Origin: RH-AL1 sp965198715
GTDB lineage: Bacteria; Pseudomonadota; Alphaproteobacteria; Rhizobiales; Beijerinckiaceae
Length of the DNA stretch: 64,000 nt
Assembly: GCA_965198715.1 (NCBI GenBank)
Contig: CBDAPV010000002.1
Location: 868,001 to 932,000 of the forward strand
Reading direction: 5' to 3'
The position numbers and the translations under genes were made by a program. The notes beneath the pieces were generated by a model. That model was not told where the DNA came from. It saw nothing but the letters and a program-made list of their open reading frames with translations, and did not search any database. Below are positions 1 through 8,107 of the stretch, piece by piece; positions within the stretch are counted from its first letter, which is position 1, and the number at the start of each line of letters is the position of its first letter.

Positions 1-18
1 GTGCGATGGAACAGATAG

Positions 19-462
19 ATGTATGACGACACTTCGAGCCTTTACCGCGTGCCCGGGCGCTCCTTTTACGCGACTCTCGTCTCATTCCCGATCGTGTGCT
101 TCGTCGTCACCTTCCTGACGGATCTCGCCTACGTCGCCACAGATTCATTTGTGTGGGAGACCTTCTCGGTGTGGCTGCTGACGATCGGCTGTGTCGTCGC
201 CGGCCTCGCGGTGCTGGCCGGGATCATCGATCTCGTCCGCAGCCGGCGCGTCCGCGGCCTCGCCCGGCCTCCCGCGCGCGTCTTGGGCGAGGTCGTCGCC
301 TTGGCGCTGTCGATCGTCAACGCCTTCGTCCACAGCCGCGACGGCTACACCGCCGTCTTTCCCCAAGGGCTGATCCTGTCCGCCCTCGTCGTCCTTGTCC
401 TCGCTGTCACCTTCTTCAGGGGACGAGCCGTCTCCTCCACCCCCAAGAGAGATTTGGCCTGA
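19..462 (+). CDS. DUF2231-like integral membrane protein
   Basis: A 147-residue protein with about four hydrophobic segments (roughly residues 18–40, 50–70, 85–105 and 113–132) and the N-terminal 'FPI..FV..FLTDLAY' pattern I associate with the DUF2231 family of small inner-membrane proteins of unknown function. The start is the ATG at 19, close to the window edge, so upstream context is not visible. The stop overlaps the next start as TGATG, so it is translationally coupled to a sugar-dehydrogenase-type lipoprotein. The C-terminus lacks the GGELVYRHGVGV-like ending I expect of the family and finishes in a basic tail. Family assignment is from pattern recognition only. Confidence 0.7.
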   Translation: MYDDTSSLYRVPGRSFYATLVSFPIVCFVVTFLTDLAYVATDSFVWETFSVWLLTIGCVVAGLAVLAGIIDLVRSRRVRGLARPPARVLGEVVALALSIVNAFVHSRDGYTAVFPQGLILSALVVLVLAVTFFRGRAVSSTPKRDLA

Positions 463-1802
463 TGCGCGCCTCCCGGCTTTCGCCTCGTGTCCTTGTGCGT
501 ATCGCGACGCTCGGCCTCGCCGGCATCGCGCTCGCGGGTTGCGACGACAAGCGCGTCGATCCGGCCGCGCAGCTCGGCGCAAACCCCGTCCTGCCGGCAC
601 CGCAGGAATACCTGCTGCCGCCGATGGCGCTCGCGGCGCACGCGCCGTGGGGCGATGCGACACCGGTCGTACCGGCCGGCCTGCAGGTGCGCGCCCTGGC
701 GAGTGACTTGAAGAACCCGCGACAGGTCTATGTGCTGCCCAACAACGACGTCCTCGTCGTCGAGACCCGCGGCCCCAAGCCGCCGGTCAATCGGCCCAAG
801 GACTACATCATGAAACTCGTCCGCTCCTTCGTGGACGCGGGCGCCGAAGGTGCCAACCGCATCACGCTGCTGCGCGACATCGGCCCGGACGGCGTGGCCA
901 GAACGCGCACGACCTTCCTCGACAACCTCAACTCGCCCTTCGGCGTCGCGCTCGTCGGTGGCGATCTCTATGTCGCCGGTACCGATGCGCTGCTGCGCTT
1001 CCCCTACAAGGAGGGCGAGACCAGCATCGTCGTGCCCGGCACCAAGGTCACCGACCTGCCGGCTGGCCCCATCGATCACCATTGGACCAAGAGTCTGGTG
1101 GCGAGCCCCGACGGCACCAAGCTCTACGTCGGCGTCGGCTCCAACTCCAACATCGCCGAGAACGGCATCGGCGCCGAGCTCGACCGCGCCCAGGTGTGGG
1201 AGATCGACCGCGCCACCGGCTTCAAGCGCCCCTACGCCACCGGCATCCGCAACCCGACCGGGCTGCAGTTCGAGCCCAAGGGCGGCAAGCTCTGGGCAGT
1301 GGCCAACGAGCGCGACGAACTCGGCCCCGACCTGGTGCCGGACTATCTCACCTCCGTGCAGGACGGCGCGTTCTACGGCTGGCCCTACAGCTACTACGGC
1401 CAGCACCTCGACCCCCGCGTGATGCCGCAGCGGCCCGACCTCGTCGCCACGGCAATTCCGCCGGACTACGCGTTGAGTTCGCACGTGGCCCCGCTGGGCC
1501 TGGCGTTCGCCACCGGCACCAGCTTCCCGCAGGCCTACCAGGGCGGCGTCTTCGTCAGCGAGCACGGCAGCTGGGACCGCGCGCCGCTCAGCGGCTACAA
1601 GGTGGTCTACGTGCCCTTCGCCGACGGCAAGCCCGCCGGCAAGGCGCAGGACTTCGTCACCGGCTTCCTCACGGCCGACGATCACGCCCGCGGCCGTCCC
1701 GTCGGCGTCGCCGTCGACAAGACCGGAGCCCTCCTGATCGCCGACGATCTCGGCGACAAGGTGTGGCGGGTGTCGGCGGCGAGCAAGCAGGCGGCGCGAT
1801 AG
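462..1802 (+). CDS. Lipoprotein, sorbosone-dehydrogenase-type sugar dehydrogenase
   Basis: A 446-residue protein of the PQQ-dependent L-sorbosone/aldose sugar dehydrogenase beta-propeller family, expected to oxidise sugars or related substrates in the periplasm. The N-terminus has a short basic stretch, a hydrophobic core and a lipobox (LAGC, Cys about residue 28), so it is probably membrane-anchored. Typical propeller signatures are visible: 'NPRQVYVLPN.DVLVVET', 'SPFGVAL', 'ATGIRNPTGL', 'DGAFYGWPYSYYG', 'SEHGSWDR' and a final 'LLIADDLGDKVWRV'. I chose ATG 462, which overlaps the upstream stop and places the signal at the N-terminus. Substrate and true cofactor dependence cannot be read from sequence. 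Confidence 0.85.
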   Translation: MRASRLSPRVLVRIATLGLAGIALAGCDDKRVDPAAQLGANPVLPAPQEYLLPPMALAAHAPWGDATPVVPAGLQVRALASDLKNPRQVYVLPNNDVLVVETRGPKPPVNRPKDYIMKLVRSFVDAGAEGANRITLLRDIGPDGVARTRTTFLDNLNSPFGVALVGGDLYVAGTDALLRFPYKEGETSIVVPGTKVTDLPAGPIDHHWTKSLVASPDGTKLYVGVGSNSNIAENGIGAELDRAQVWEIDRATGFKRPYATGIRNPTGLQFEPKGGKLWAVANERDELGPDLVPDYLTSVQDGAFYGWPYSYYGQHLDPRVMPQRPDLVATAIPPDYALSSHVAPLGLAFATGTSFPQAYQGGVFVSEHGSWDRAPLSGYKVVYVPFADGKPAGKAQDFVTGFLTADDHARGRPVGVAVDKTGALLIADDLGDKVWRVSAASKQAAR

Positions 1803-1906
1803 GCGCTCGCCGGCGTTGTTCCCGCCTCATCCCGCGTGATAGGGCACGGCTCACGACAGCTTACGCCGACTCGTATCGGCGACTGAGCCGCAGGAGCCAG
1901 CGCCCC

Positions 1907-3877
1907 ATGATCTCCGTCACTTTCCCCGACGGCAACAGCCGCCCGTTCGAGCCGGGCGTCTCCGGCCTCGACATCGCCAAATCCATCTCGCCCAGCCTCG
2001 CCAAGCGCACCGTCGCGATGATGCGCGACGGCGTGCTCAGCGACCTCTCCGACACGCTCGACCAAGACGCCCGGCTCGAGTTCCTCTCCCGCGAAGACCC
2101 CCGGGCGCTCGAGCTCATCCGCCACGACGCCGCCCACGTGCTGGCGGAAGCCGTGCAGGGGCTCTGGCCCGGCACGCAGGTCACGATCGGCCCGGTGATC
2201 GAGAACGGCTTCTACTACGACTTCTACCGCGAGGCGCCGTTCACGCCGGAAGACTTCGCCGCGATCGAGAAGCGCATGCGCGAGATCATCGCGCGCGACC
2301 GCCCCTTCACCAAGGAGACCTGGACGCGCGAGCAGGCCAAGGCCTGGTTCGCCGATCGCGGCGAGACCTTCAAGATCGAGCTCGTCGACATGATCAAGTC
2401 CGGCGAGGACCTCAAGATCTACAAGCAGGGCGACTGGCAGGACCTCTGCCGCGGCCCGCACATGACCTCCACGGGCAAGATCGGGCAGGCCTTCAAGATC
2501 ATGAAGGTGGCCGGCGCCTACTGGCGCGGCGACTCCAACAGGCCGATGCTGCAGCGCCTCTACGCCACCGCCTTCGCCAACCAACAAGACCTCGACGCCT
2601 ACCTCAAGCAGCTCGAGGAGGCCGAGCGTCGCGACCATCGCCGCCTCGGCCGCGAGATGGACCTGTTCCACTTCCAGGAGGAGGGGCCGGGCACGGTGTT
2701 CTGGCACCCCAAGGGCTGGACGCTGTTCCAGACCCTCATCGGCTACATGCGCCGCCGCCAGGAGGGCGCCGGCTACGTCGAGGTCAACACGCCGCAGATC
2801 CTCGACCGCGCGCTGTGGGAGACCTCGGGCCACTGGCAGACCTACCGCGAGAACATGTTCGTCACCACGACGGAGGACGAGCGCGTCTTCGCCCTCAAGC
2901 CGATGAACTGTCCCGGCCACGTCCAGATCTTTAAGAACGGCCTCAAGTCCTACCGCGACCTGCCGGTCAAGATCGCCGAGTTCGGCGTGGTGCACCGCTA
3001 CGAGCCCTCGGGCGCCATCCACGGCATCATGCGCGTGCGCGCCTTCACGCAGGACGACGCGCACATCTTCTGCACCGAGGACCAGATCCAGGACGAGGCG
3101 CTGGAGATCAACGCCATGATCCTCTCGATCTACAAGGACTTCGGCTTCGAGGACATCGTGGTGAAGCTCGCCACCCGGCCGGAGAAGCGCGTCGGCTCGG
3201 ACGAGGCCTGGGACAAGGCCGAGGCGGCGCTGTTCAAGGTGCTCGACGCCATCAAGGCGCAGGGCCTCGCCACCGACGTCAACCCCGGCGAGGGCGCCTT
3301 CTACGGCCCCAAGCTCGAGTACACGCTGCGCGACGCGATCGGCCGCGAGTGGCAGTGCGGCACCACGCAGGTCGACTTCAACCTGCCCGGCCGCTTCGGC
3401 GCCTTCTACATCGACGAGCATTCCGACAAGGTCACGCCCGTCATGATCCACCGCGCCATGTTCGGCAGCCTGGAGCGCTTCACCGGCATCCTCATCGAGA
3501 ACTTCGCCGGCCACCTGCCGCTGTGGCTGTCGCCGCTGCAGGTCGTCGTCGCCACCATCACCCAGGAGGCCGACACCTACGCGCTGGAGGTGATGGCCGC
3601 CGCCCGCAAGGCCGGGATGCGGGTGGAGGGCGACCTGCGCAACGAGAAGATCAACTACAAGGTGCGCGAGCACTCGCTGGCCAAGGTGCCGGTGATGCTG
3701 GTGGTGGGCCGGCGCGAAGGCGAAGAGCGGACGGTGTCGATCCGCCGGCTGGGGAGCCAGGCCAGCACGACGATGGGGCTGGAGGAGGCGCTGCGGCTGC
3801 TGGCGGCGGAGGCGACGGCGCCGGATTTGGTGCGGGCGCAGGTGGAGGAGGGTGAGGGGAGGCTGGCGGCGGAGTAG
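1907..3877 (+). CDS. thrS: Threonyl-tRNA synthetase
   Basis: Full-length (656 residues) class II synthetase that charges tRNA-Thr with threonine. Domains in order: N-terminal TGS domain (about 1–60), editing domain with the HDAAH motif (about residues 72–76), catalytic core with motif 2 'RYEPSGA.HG.MRVR' and the zinc-site cysteine in 'NCPGH', motif 3 near 'HRAMFGSLERF', and a C-terminal anticodon-binding domain starting near 'PLWLSPLQV'. The start ATG 1907 has an AGGAG about 10 nt upstream and gives the canonical 'MISVTFPDG' N-terminus. Only three bases separate it from brnT. Part of its 3' end recurs in scrambled form at 4636–4820, beyond the toxin genes. Confidence 0.97.
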   Translation: MISVTFPDGNSRPFEPGVSGLDIAKSISPSLAKRTVAMMRDGVLSDLSDTLDQDARLEFLSREDPRALELIRHDAAHVLAEAVQGLWPGTQVTIGPVIENGFYYDFYREAPFTPEDFAAIEKRMREIIARDRPFTKETWTREQAKAWFADRGETFKIELVDMIKSGEDLKIYKQGDWQDLCRGPHMTSTGKIGQAFKIMKVAGAYWRGDSNRPMLQRLYATAFANQQDLDAYLKQLEEAERRDHRRLGREMDLFHFQEEGPGTVFWHPKGWTLFQTLIGYMRRRQEGAGYVEVNTPQILDRALWETSGHWQTYRENMFVTTTEDERVFALKPMNCPGHVQIFKNGLKSYRDLPVKIAEFGVVHRYEPSGAIHGIMRVRAFTQDDAHIFCTEDQIQDEALEINAMILSIYKDFGFEDIVVKLATRPEKRVGSDEAWDKAEAALFKVLDAIKAQGLATDVNPGEGAFYGPKLEYTLRDAIGREWQCGTTQVDFNLPGRFGAFYIDEHSDKVTPVMIHRAMFGSLERFTGILIENFAGHLPLWLSPLQVVVATITQEADTYALEVMAAARKAGMRVEGDLRNEKINYKVREHSLAKVPVMLVVGRREGEERTVSIRRLGSQASTTMGLEEALRLLAAEATAPDLVRAQVEEGEGRLAAE

Positions 3878-3880
3878 GGC

Positions 3881-4147
3881 GTGCACGAACCTGTTTTCGT
3901 CACCTGGCGGCAAGAGGACGAGGCCGATCATGTGGCAAGACACGGCGTTCCGTTCGAGACGGCGGCTCGCGTCTTTCGAGACCCTACGCGTTGCGAGACA
4001 GCGGCACGGACTGGCCGCTATGGCGATACGCGGCTGAAAGTCGTAGGTTTGGTCGACGGTCTGTACCTTGCCGTTATCTGCGCCCTGGACGGAGACGTGA
4101 CCCACCTCCTTTCGGCGCGCCGCGCCAACAAAAGGGAGTTCCGATGA
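3881..4147 (+). CDS. brnT: BrnT-family ribonuclease toxin
   Basis: An 88-residue protein matching BrnT, the RelE-fold ribonuclease toxin of type II BrnTA systems. The 'DHVARHGVPFETAARVFRDP' block, the central 'GDTRLKVVGLVDG' strand and the C-terminal 'LLSARRANKRE' are the family hallmarks. Translation starts at GTG 3881, three bases after the thrS stop. The stop overlaps the partner's start as ATGA, the usual arrangement for this toxin-first operon. It appears intact, whereas its partner is abnormal. BrnT is normally neutralised by BrnA, which also autoregulates the operon; no operator was identified. Confidence 0.85.
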   Translation: MHEPVFVTWRQEDEADHVARHGVPFETAARVFRDPTRCETAARTGRYGDTRLKVVGLVDGLYLAVICALDGDVTHLLSARRANKREFR

Positions 4148-4620
4148 CTCTCATCCGCATGTCTCTTGCCGAGATCGAAGCCAACCCACGACGTTTCACC
4201 GATGCCGAGCGCCGCAGGCTCGAAGCCATGACCGAGGAGGAGATCGAGGTCGCTGCCCTGGCCGATCCTGACAACCCGCCTTGGACCGACGAGGAGCTGG
4301 AGCAAGCCGCACGCGAGCGCGACGCCCGGCTCGCCGCGTCGCGGCCGACGCGGGAAGCCGCCGCTGCCGCCCACGCGCGCACTATCACGGGAGGGGAGCA
4401 AGGCGACGATGGTCTCGTCGCTCGATCCTTCGCGGAGACTGCCGCTCATCCCTACCCCATGACGGAGGAAGAGCGTGCCCGCATCCTCGCCATGACTGAC
4501 GAGGAGATCGAGGCCGCCGCTCTAGCCGACCTGGACAACCCGCCTTGGACCGACGAGGAGTTGGAGCAGGCGGTACGCGAGCGTGACGTCCGGCTCGCGG
4601 CGGCGAAGCGCAGCGCGTGA
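4144..4620 (+). CDS. BrnT partner with internal duplication (atypical antitoxin)
   Basis: A 158-residue acidic protein in the antitoxin position of brnTA, overlapping brnT by four bases with AAGGGAG upstream. Residues 28–66 and 117–154 are near-identical copies of a helical block (motifs 'MT.EEIE.AALAD' and 'DNPPWTDEELEQA'). This resembles the N-terminal acidic segment of BrnA antitoxins, which I believe wraps the toxin. The ribbon-helix-helix DNA-binding end expected of BrnA is not recognisable, so the usual autorepressor may be absent. The middle linker (about 67–110) is low complexity. It could be a two-toxin-binding antitoxin, or a degenerate one. Position and coupling make the assignment likely; function is inferred. 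Confidence 0.7.
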   Translation: MTLIRMSLAEIEANPRRFTDAERRRLEAMTEEEIEVAALADPDNPPWTDEELEQAARERDARLAASRPTREAAAAAHARTITGGEQGDDGLVARSFAETAAHPYPMTEEERARILAMTDEEIEAAALADLDNPPWTDEELEQAVRERDVRLAAAKRSA

Positions 4621-4635
4621 GGGTTTTGTCGGCGG

Positions 4636-4820
4636 AGGTGCCGGTGGCGGTGGTCTGCGCTAAGATGGAGATCGACGCCAGCACGGTCTCGATCCGCAAC
4701 GCGAAGATTTATCACAAGGTGCGCGAGCACTCCCAGGCCAAGGTGGGTGCTGGTGATGCGACGGCGCCGGATCGGGTGAGGGCTGGGGGGAGGGTGAGGT
4801 AAGAGCGGCGGCGGAGTAGC
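4636..4820. repeat. Scrambled partial copy of the thrS 3' end
   Basis: Positions 4695–4745 match 3638–3688 inside thrS at about 44 of 51 bases (encoding the 'YKVREHS' region). Positions 4758–4772 repeat 3812–3826 exactly, and 4809–4820 repeat the last 12 bases of thrS including its stop. The thrS segment lying between the first two matches is missing, and upstream pieces resembling 3693–3747 appear out of order at about 4636–4694. The stretch is therefore a degraded, rearranged duplicate of the synthetase tail, separated from the original by the brnTA genes. A short open frame through it (4617–4802) is not considered a gene. Confidence 0.75.
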
Positions 4821-4868
4821 CGATGTGCTCCGCACGCACTTGTCACTCGCTAAATGACTTCATAGGCA

Positions 4869-6305
4869 TTAATTGGAAAGAGGTCTTGTAAGTATAAGCA
4901 AAAGTACCGCAGCTAAAAAAATAAATAAGAATATGACTATGAACGGAAACCCGATCGTTGCGACCGAAGCGAGATAAATTAGATACGAAACAGATAAGAC
5001 GTAAGCAGACACTGCACCGTAAGTTGTGGCTGAAAGTACACCTCGGCTTTTTGCAAGGGGATCCTCTACAAGCCTTTGCCAGTCTCTATCCGTAACAAAG
5101 GCGTATATCTTAGGCCGCCATTCGGCGCGGGCTGTATTGTTTGCTTTGATAAAAGATCTTATTGCCCAGATGTTTACAACTGCACTAAATGACAGCAGAA
5201 TGGCGGTGGCTATCTCAATGGTTTCAATATGGAAGTCTTGACCGGAAATATCAGCTATAGGCGTTTTTAGAACAAGAACTACTGCTGCTAGCGCAAAGTC
5301 TCGCCATACCGCGCCAATGGTGTCCTTAATGGCAGTTTGCGTCTTTCCAACCTCCTCTTGAAGAGATTTTCTTAAATCGGCAAGAGACTTTAAGGCGTCT
5401 TTGCCTTGGTCTTGAAGATAAAAAGAGAACGCATCCTTAGCGCTATCTAGACTATTTTGTAACGTCGAAGATAGGCCCTCTAACCAAGACCTCGAACTAA
5501 CCCAATCAAGAGAGAGATGATAATTTATAAAAGAGAACTTTGATTCTGCATCTTTCGCACTGGAATAAATCCATTCCGCCGTATCCTGAAGTAGGTGAAA
5601 ATCTAATTCACTGTTATGATGTAAATGTATTTCAATTGGTGTAGATCTTGGGCCTTTCAAAATGCAGAAAAATGCTCCGTCGATCTCACGGACTTCGGAC
5701 GGTATCACATAGGCCAGTCTCTGAGCGGCCGCATTTTTCCAGATAGTCAATGCTTCCGAAGCATCTAAGCTCTCACGCGGCGTTGGTGTTAACCAAGGTG
5801 CTAACGTCAGTGGGGTAAAAGAGGATGTTTGGTCGCGAACTAACCGTCTGGGACTCAAGAATGACTTGGGTTCTCTATGAGGAACAATCTCGTCCCACGA
5901 CGCAACCGTAAAAGCTTCGGTTAAAAATCCGGTTTCGATGTCACCTATACGCACGAGCTTTGGGCTTATAACTGGCCAAGCTTGCAAAAACTGCCCGAAA
6001 GCATTGCTCCTTAGAAAACAAGCGACATCTGTATTGGTGGTTTTTGAAAGGACCAACGAAATGTTCTCATCGCACAATGAGAAATTTTGACGGATAGGAT
6101 CGTAGAGGCCGGTGATTTCACCATACGCATTGAAATCAGCATTGGGGTAGTGTGCCGATAATGCCTCTAATATTTTGAGCTCAAGGTCGTTATCAGTGAT
6201 TCTCACCTGATCGGCACGCCATTGTAAGCGATCCTCCTGGCAGACTGTATCGGGCAGCCTTTCAATTGCTTCAACAAGAGAGATAAGGGTTGAAACAGAA
6301 TTCAT
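4869..6305 (-). CDS. Four-helix membrane protein with large unknown N-terminal domain
   Basis: A 478-residue protein I cannot assign to a family. Residues 1–280 form a soluble domain with no motif I recognise. Residues about 284–330 look helical and amphipathic (possible coiled coil). Four hydrophobic segments follow: about 334–350, 362–384, 425–448 and 451–473, ending with a short tail. The soluble bulk is probably cytoplasmic, with membrane anchoring at the C-terminus. The ATG at 6305 shares its A with the TGA of the upstream gene (TGATG), so the two are coupled; a TTG one codon earlier is an alternative. Base composition is far more AT-rich than the surrounding genes, a sign of transfer. 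The layout fits a membrane effector, but that is inference. Confidence 0.8.
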   Translation of the reverse strand: MNSVSTLISLVEAIERLPDTVCQEDRLQWRADQVRITDNDLELKILEALSAHYPNADFNAYGEITGLYDPIRQNFSLCDENISLVLSKTTNTDVACFLRSNAFGQFLQAWPVISPKLVRIGDIETGFLTEAFTVASWDEIVPHREPKSFLSPRRLVRDQTSSFTPLTLAPWLTPTPRESLDASEALTIWKNAAAQRLAYVIPSEVREIDGAFFCILKGPRSTPIEIHLHHNSELDFHLLQDTAEWIYSSAKDAESKFSFINYHLSLDWVSSRSWLEGLSSTLQNSLDSAKDAFSFYLQDQGKDALKSLADLRKSLQEEVGKTQTAIKDTIGAVWRDFALAAVVLVLKTPIADISGQDFHIETIEIATAILLSFSAVVNIWAIRSFIKANNTARAEWRPKIYAFVTDRDWQRLVEDPLAKSRGVLSATTYGAVSAYVLSVSYLIYLASVATIGFPFIVIFLFIFLAAVLLLILTRPLSN

Positions 6306-7285
6306 CAATCTTCTATAAGCTTTATAGTCTTAATTGATATTATGGTGAAGCCGTTTGCGTCATCAGCCCAAGTCACCGTCTTGCGAGCGTGCTCAGGCAT
6401 CTGCACAATTACGCCTTCAGATGTTCGCAACCTCACCGGACCAGTATCGCTAAGCACGTCGGGGTCAAGACTAAAGACCTCGCCTTCGATGTCGTTCTTC
6501 TTTAATTCTCCTCTAAAGGTTTTTCTTACTTCGTCTGTGGCGTGCGGACCAAACATGCTAGTAAGGAACGGTTCGACCTCGAAATCACCCTTTTTCTCCG
6601 CAATGTTATTTAAGCTTTCACGCCACTTGCTTCTTATAGACAATGGAAGATCGTCTTGGTGTGAGCGTATTGTACTGGCGACTGCACGCTTAAGATTTTC
6701 ATTTAATTCTGTACTGGCGTAGCGGCGCTGTACGTTGAGAAATCCGCGGAAAAATTCAGTTATGTCATTTCGCACGGTCCTATCGACAACAATCACGCGT
6801 CCATCGCCTTCAAAATCAACAAGCGCAGATTTTTGCAAGGCCTCAGCTGATTGGGTAAAGCCGCTTTTTATCTCTTCGAGAAGCGCTTTTTTGTCCTCAA
6901 TCAAATATCTTACCACCCGCTCATGATCATACTTTATAATTAGAAACAAACTCTTGTTTTGGCCTGCAAGGCACATAAGTATAAAAACGCCTGGTTTAAT
7001 GCGTTTGTCGTTTCTGCTGTGAAAATCGATGGCCATTTTCTTGGATGCAGCGACAAATGTGCTTGGGTCTTTCGCGATACCCTTGAGGTGTTCGCAAGTG
7101 GTCGAGCCGTCGTTAAATACAAATTGATTTCCCTTCAGGGTATCTAGAGCTCTAGCTAAGACAAAATCCTCAAAGCCGTCGATCAAGACCTCATCTAAGA
7201 GAACCGGGTGCTCTTCGCCTTGGTGGACCACGTGAAAAATGAATTTGGTGATTTTAAGAGATTGAAGCTCCTCAGGACCAATCAT
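6305..7285 (-). CDS. NdpA/YejK-like 37-kDa nucleoid-associated family protein
   Basis: A 326-residue protein that resembles the 37-kDa nucleoid-associated family (E. coli YejK/NdpA type, about 335 residues). Shared features by eye are the N-terminal 'F.H.V..G....LLDEVL' segment, the 'F....KKMAIDFHS.N' helix, the central strand 'PGVFILMCLAG', and the 'VVDRTVRNDITEFFRGFLN' block that corresponds to 'GRVGRKVADFFMDFLG' in YejK. Members of the family bind DNA. The start is ATG 7285 with only a weak purine stretch upstream. It is the first gene of a two-gene operon with the membrane protein and shares its AT-rich composition. It could act as the DNA- or nucleoid-sensing part of a defence module; no direct evidence for this. 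Confidence 0.6.
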   Translation of the reverse strand: MIGPEELQSLKITKFIFHVVHQGEEHPVLLDEVLIDGFEDFVLARALDTLKGNQFVFNDGSTTCEHLKGIAKDPSTFVAASKKMAIDFHSRNDKRIKPGVFILMCLAGQNKSLFLIIKYDHERVVRYLIEDKKALLEEIKSGFTQSAEALQKSALVDFEGDGRVIVVDRTVRNDITEFFRGFLNVQRRYASTELNENLKRAVASTIRSHQDDLPLSIRSKWRESLNNIAEKKGDFEVEPFLTSMFGPHATDEVRKTFRGELKKNDIEGEVFSLDPDVLSDTGPVRLRTSEGVIVQMPEHARKTVTWADDANGFTIISIKTIKLIED

Positions 7286-7469
7286 CGAAGTTCCCGTTGT
7301 TCACGTTAAGTTCGTGTTGGGTTACGTGTGATTGCTCCTGATTGCAAGCGCTAGTAGGTCAGTCTTCGAATGGCGGAGCCTACCTTTTAGGATCGTCGCG
7401 GCGCTGCCTCGCGTCTCATCGGACCCGGAATAACCTTCCTACAAGCCCCTTTTTAGGACGGTCTGACCT

Positions 7470-7740
7470 GTAGTGCTTACCCGCCTTCGGGTCGCGTATC
7501 TCGCGGTGCACCGTCGCCATCAGCGTGTCGAACAGTATCTTAAATAAGATCTTGTTCTCCGCAGCGAAGGCACCTTAACGTCGCCCTTCTGAATGGCGTC
7601 GAAGCCGGTCTGCGCCACCTCGGTAGGGTCGTCCTTCTTGCCTTCGTTTATGAGCCTGACGGGCTCATGCCGACGGGATCGAAAAAGTGAGTGTCGGTGA
7701 CCGGGCTTTAGCAGGGTAAGCGTCACGCGGCCGATCCTTC
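7470..7740 (-). pseudogene. Remnant of a short-chain dehydrogenase C-terminus
   Basis: Read in three frames, this stretch encodes consecutive pieces of the C-terminal third of an SDR-family oxidoreductase: 'VTLTLLKPG', then (shifted) 'TDTHFFDPVGM', then back to 'GKKDDPTEVAQTGFDAI', then (shifted again) 'ENKILFKILFD....HREIRDPKAGKH'. These match the family's 'PGPTDTEFF' and 'DDPAEVA..GF.A' pattern. At least three frame changes and no N-terminal Rossmann part mean it cannot be functional. It lies immediately beyond the AT-rich island, so it is probably debris from the same insertion or deletion history. Confidence 0.7.
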
Positions 7741-7742
7741 CC

Positions 7743-8018
7743 CTATTGCTGCGGCGCATACACCCGATGGTGCCTATGCCGCGCCCGCGGCGCCGGGGCG
7801 ACCGGCGCGTAGACGGCGGCGGGGCCGTCCTGCGCGGCGACGATGCGGCGGGCCTGCTCGACGCTCATGTCGCAGGCGCCGGGCATGCCCTGCAGCGCGC
7901 CCTGCGCACGGTAATATTCGGGCAGGTCGGCGCAGCCGGCGCCGGCGCCGAACGCCCAAGCGCTGGCCGGCGCCGCCATCATCGCCAGGGCCACCAAGGC
8001 AATCTTCGTGAGCGACAT
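7743..8018 (-). CDS. Small exported protein of unknown function
   Basis: A 91-residue product with a clear Sec signal (basic start, hydrophobic core, cleavage probably near ASAWA, residues 18–22). The mature part has two cysteines (about 29 and 49) that could form a disulfide, and a C-terminal tail rich in Ala, Pro, Arg and His. The start is ATG 8018; longer in-frame starts upstream would remove the signal peptide and were rejected. Codon use is high-GC, like the chromosome and unlike the island to its left. No family recognised. Confidence 0.7.
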   Translation of the reverse strand: MSLTKIALVALAMMAAPASAWAFGAGAGCADLPEYYRAQGALQGMPGACDMSVEQARRIVAAQDGPAAVYAPVAPAPRARHRHHRVYAPQQ

Positions 8019-8107
8019 GGGCCTTCTCCTCGGCGTTCGGGCGGGGACGCCCGTCGACACTCCATTCCCCTTCATGTGGGATGCGCATCGCGGTTTCGCC
8101 GCCGCCC

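Noticed and set aside
4617..4802. A 61-codon frame containing KVREHS
   Set aside because: The similarity is to the thrS tail and the order of segments is scrambled. It is a relic of thrS, not a separate gene.
4840..7340. Integrative element or prophage at the AT-rich island
   Set aside because: No integrase, transposase, tRNA target, terminal inverted repeats or phage structural genes were found at its borders. Only the base composition and debris suggest transfer.
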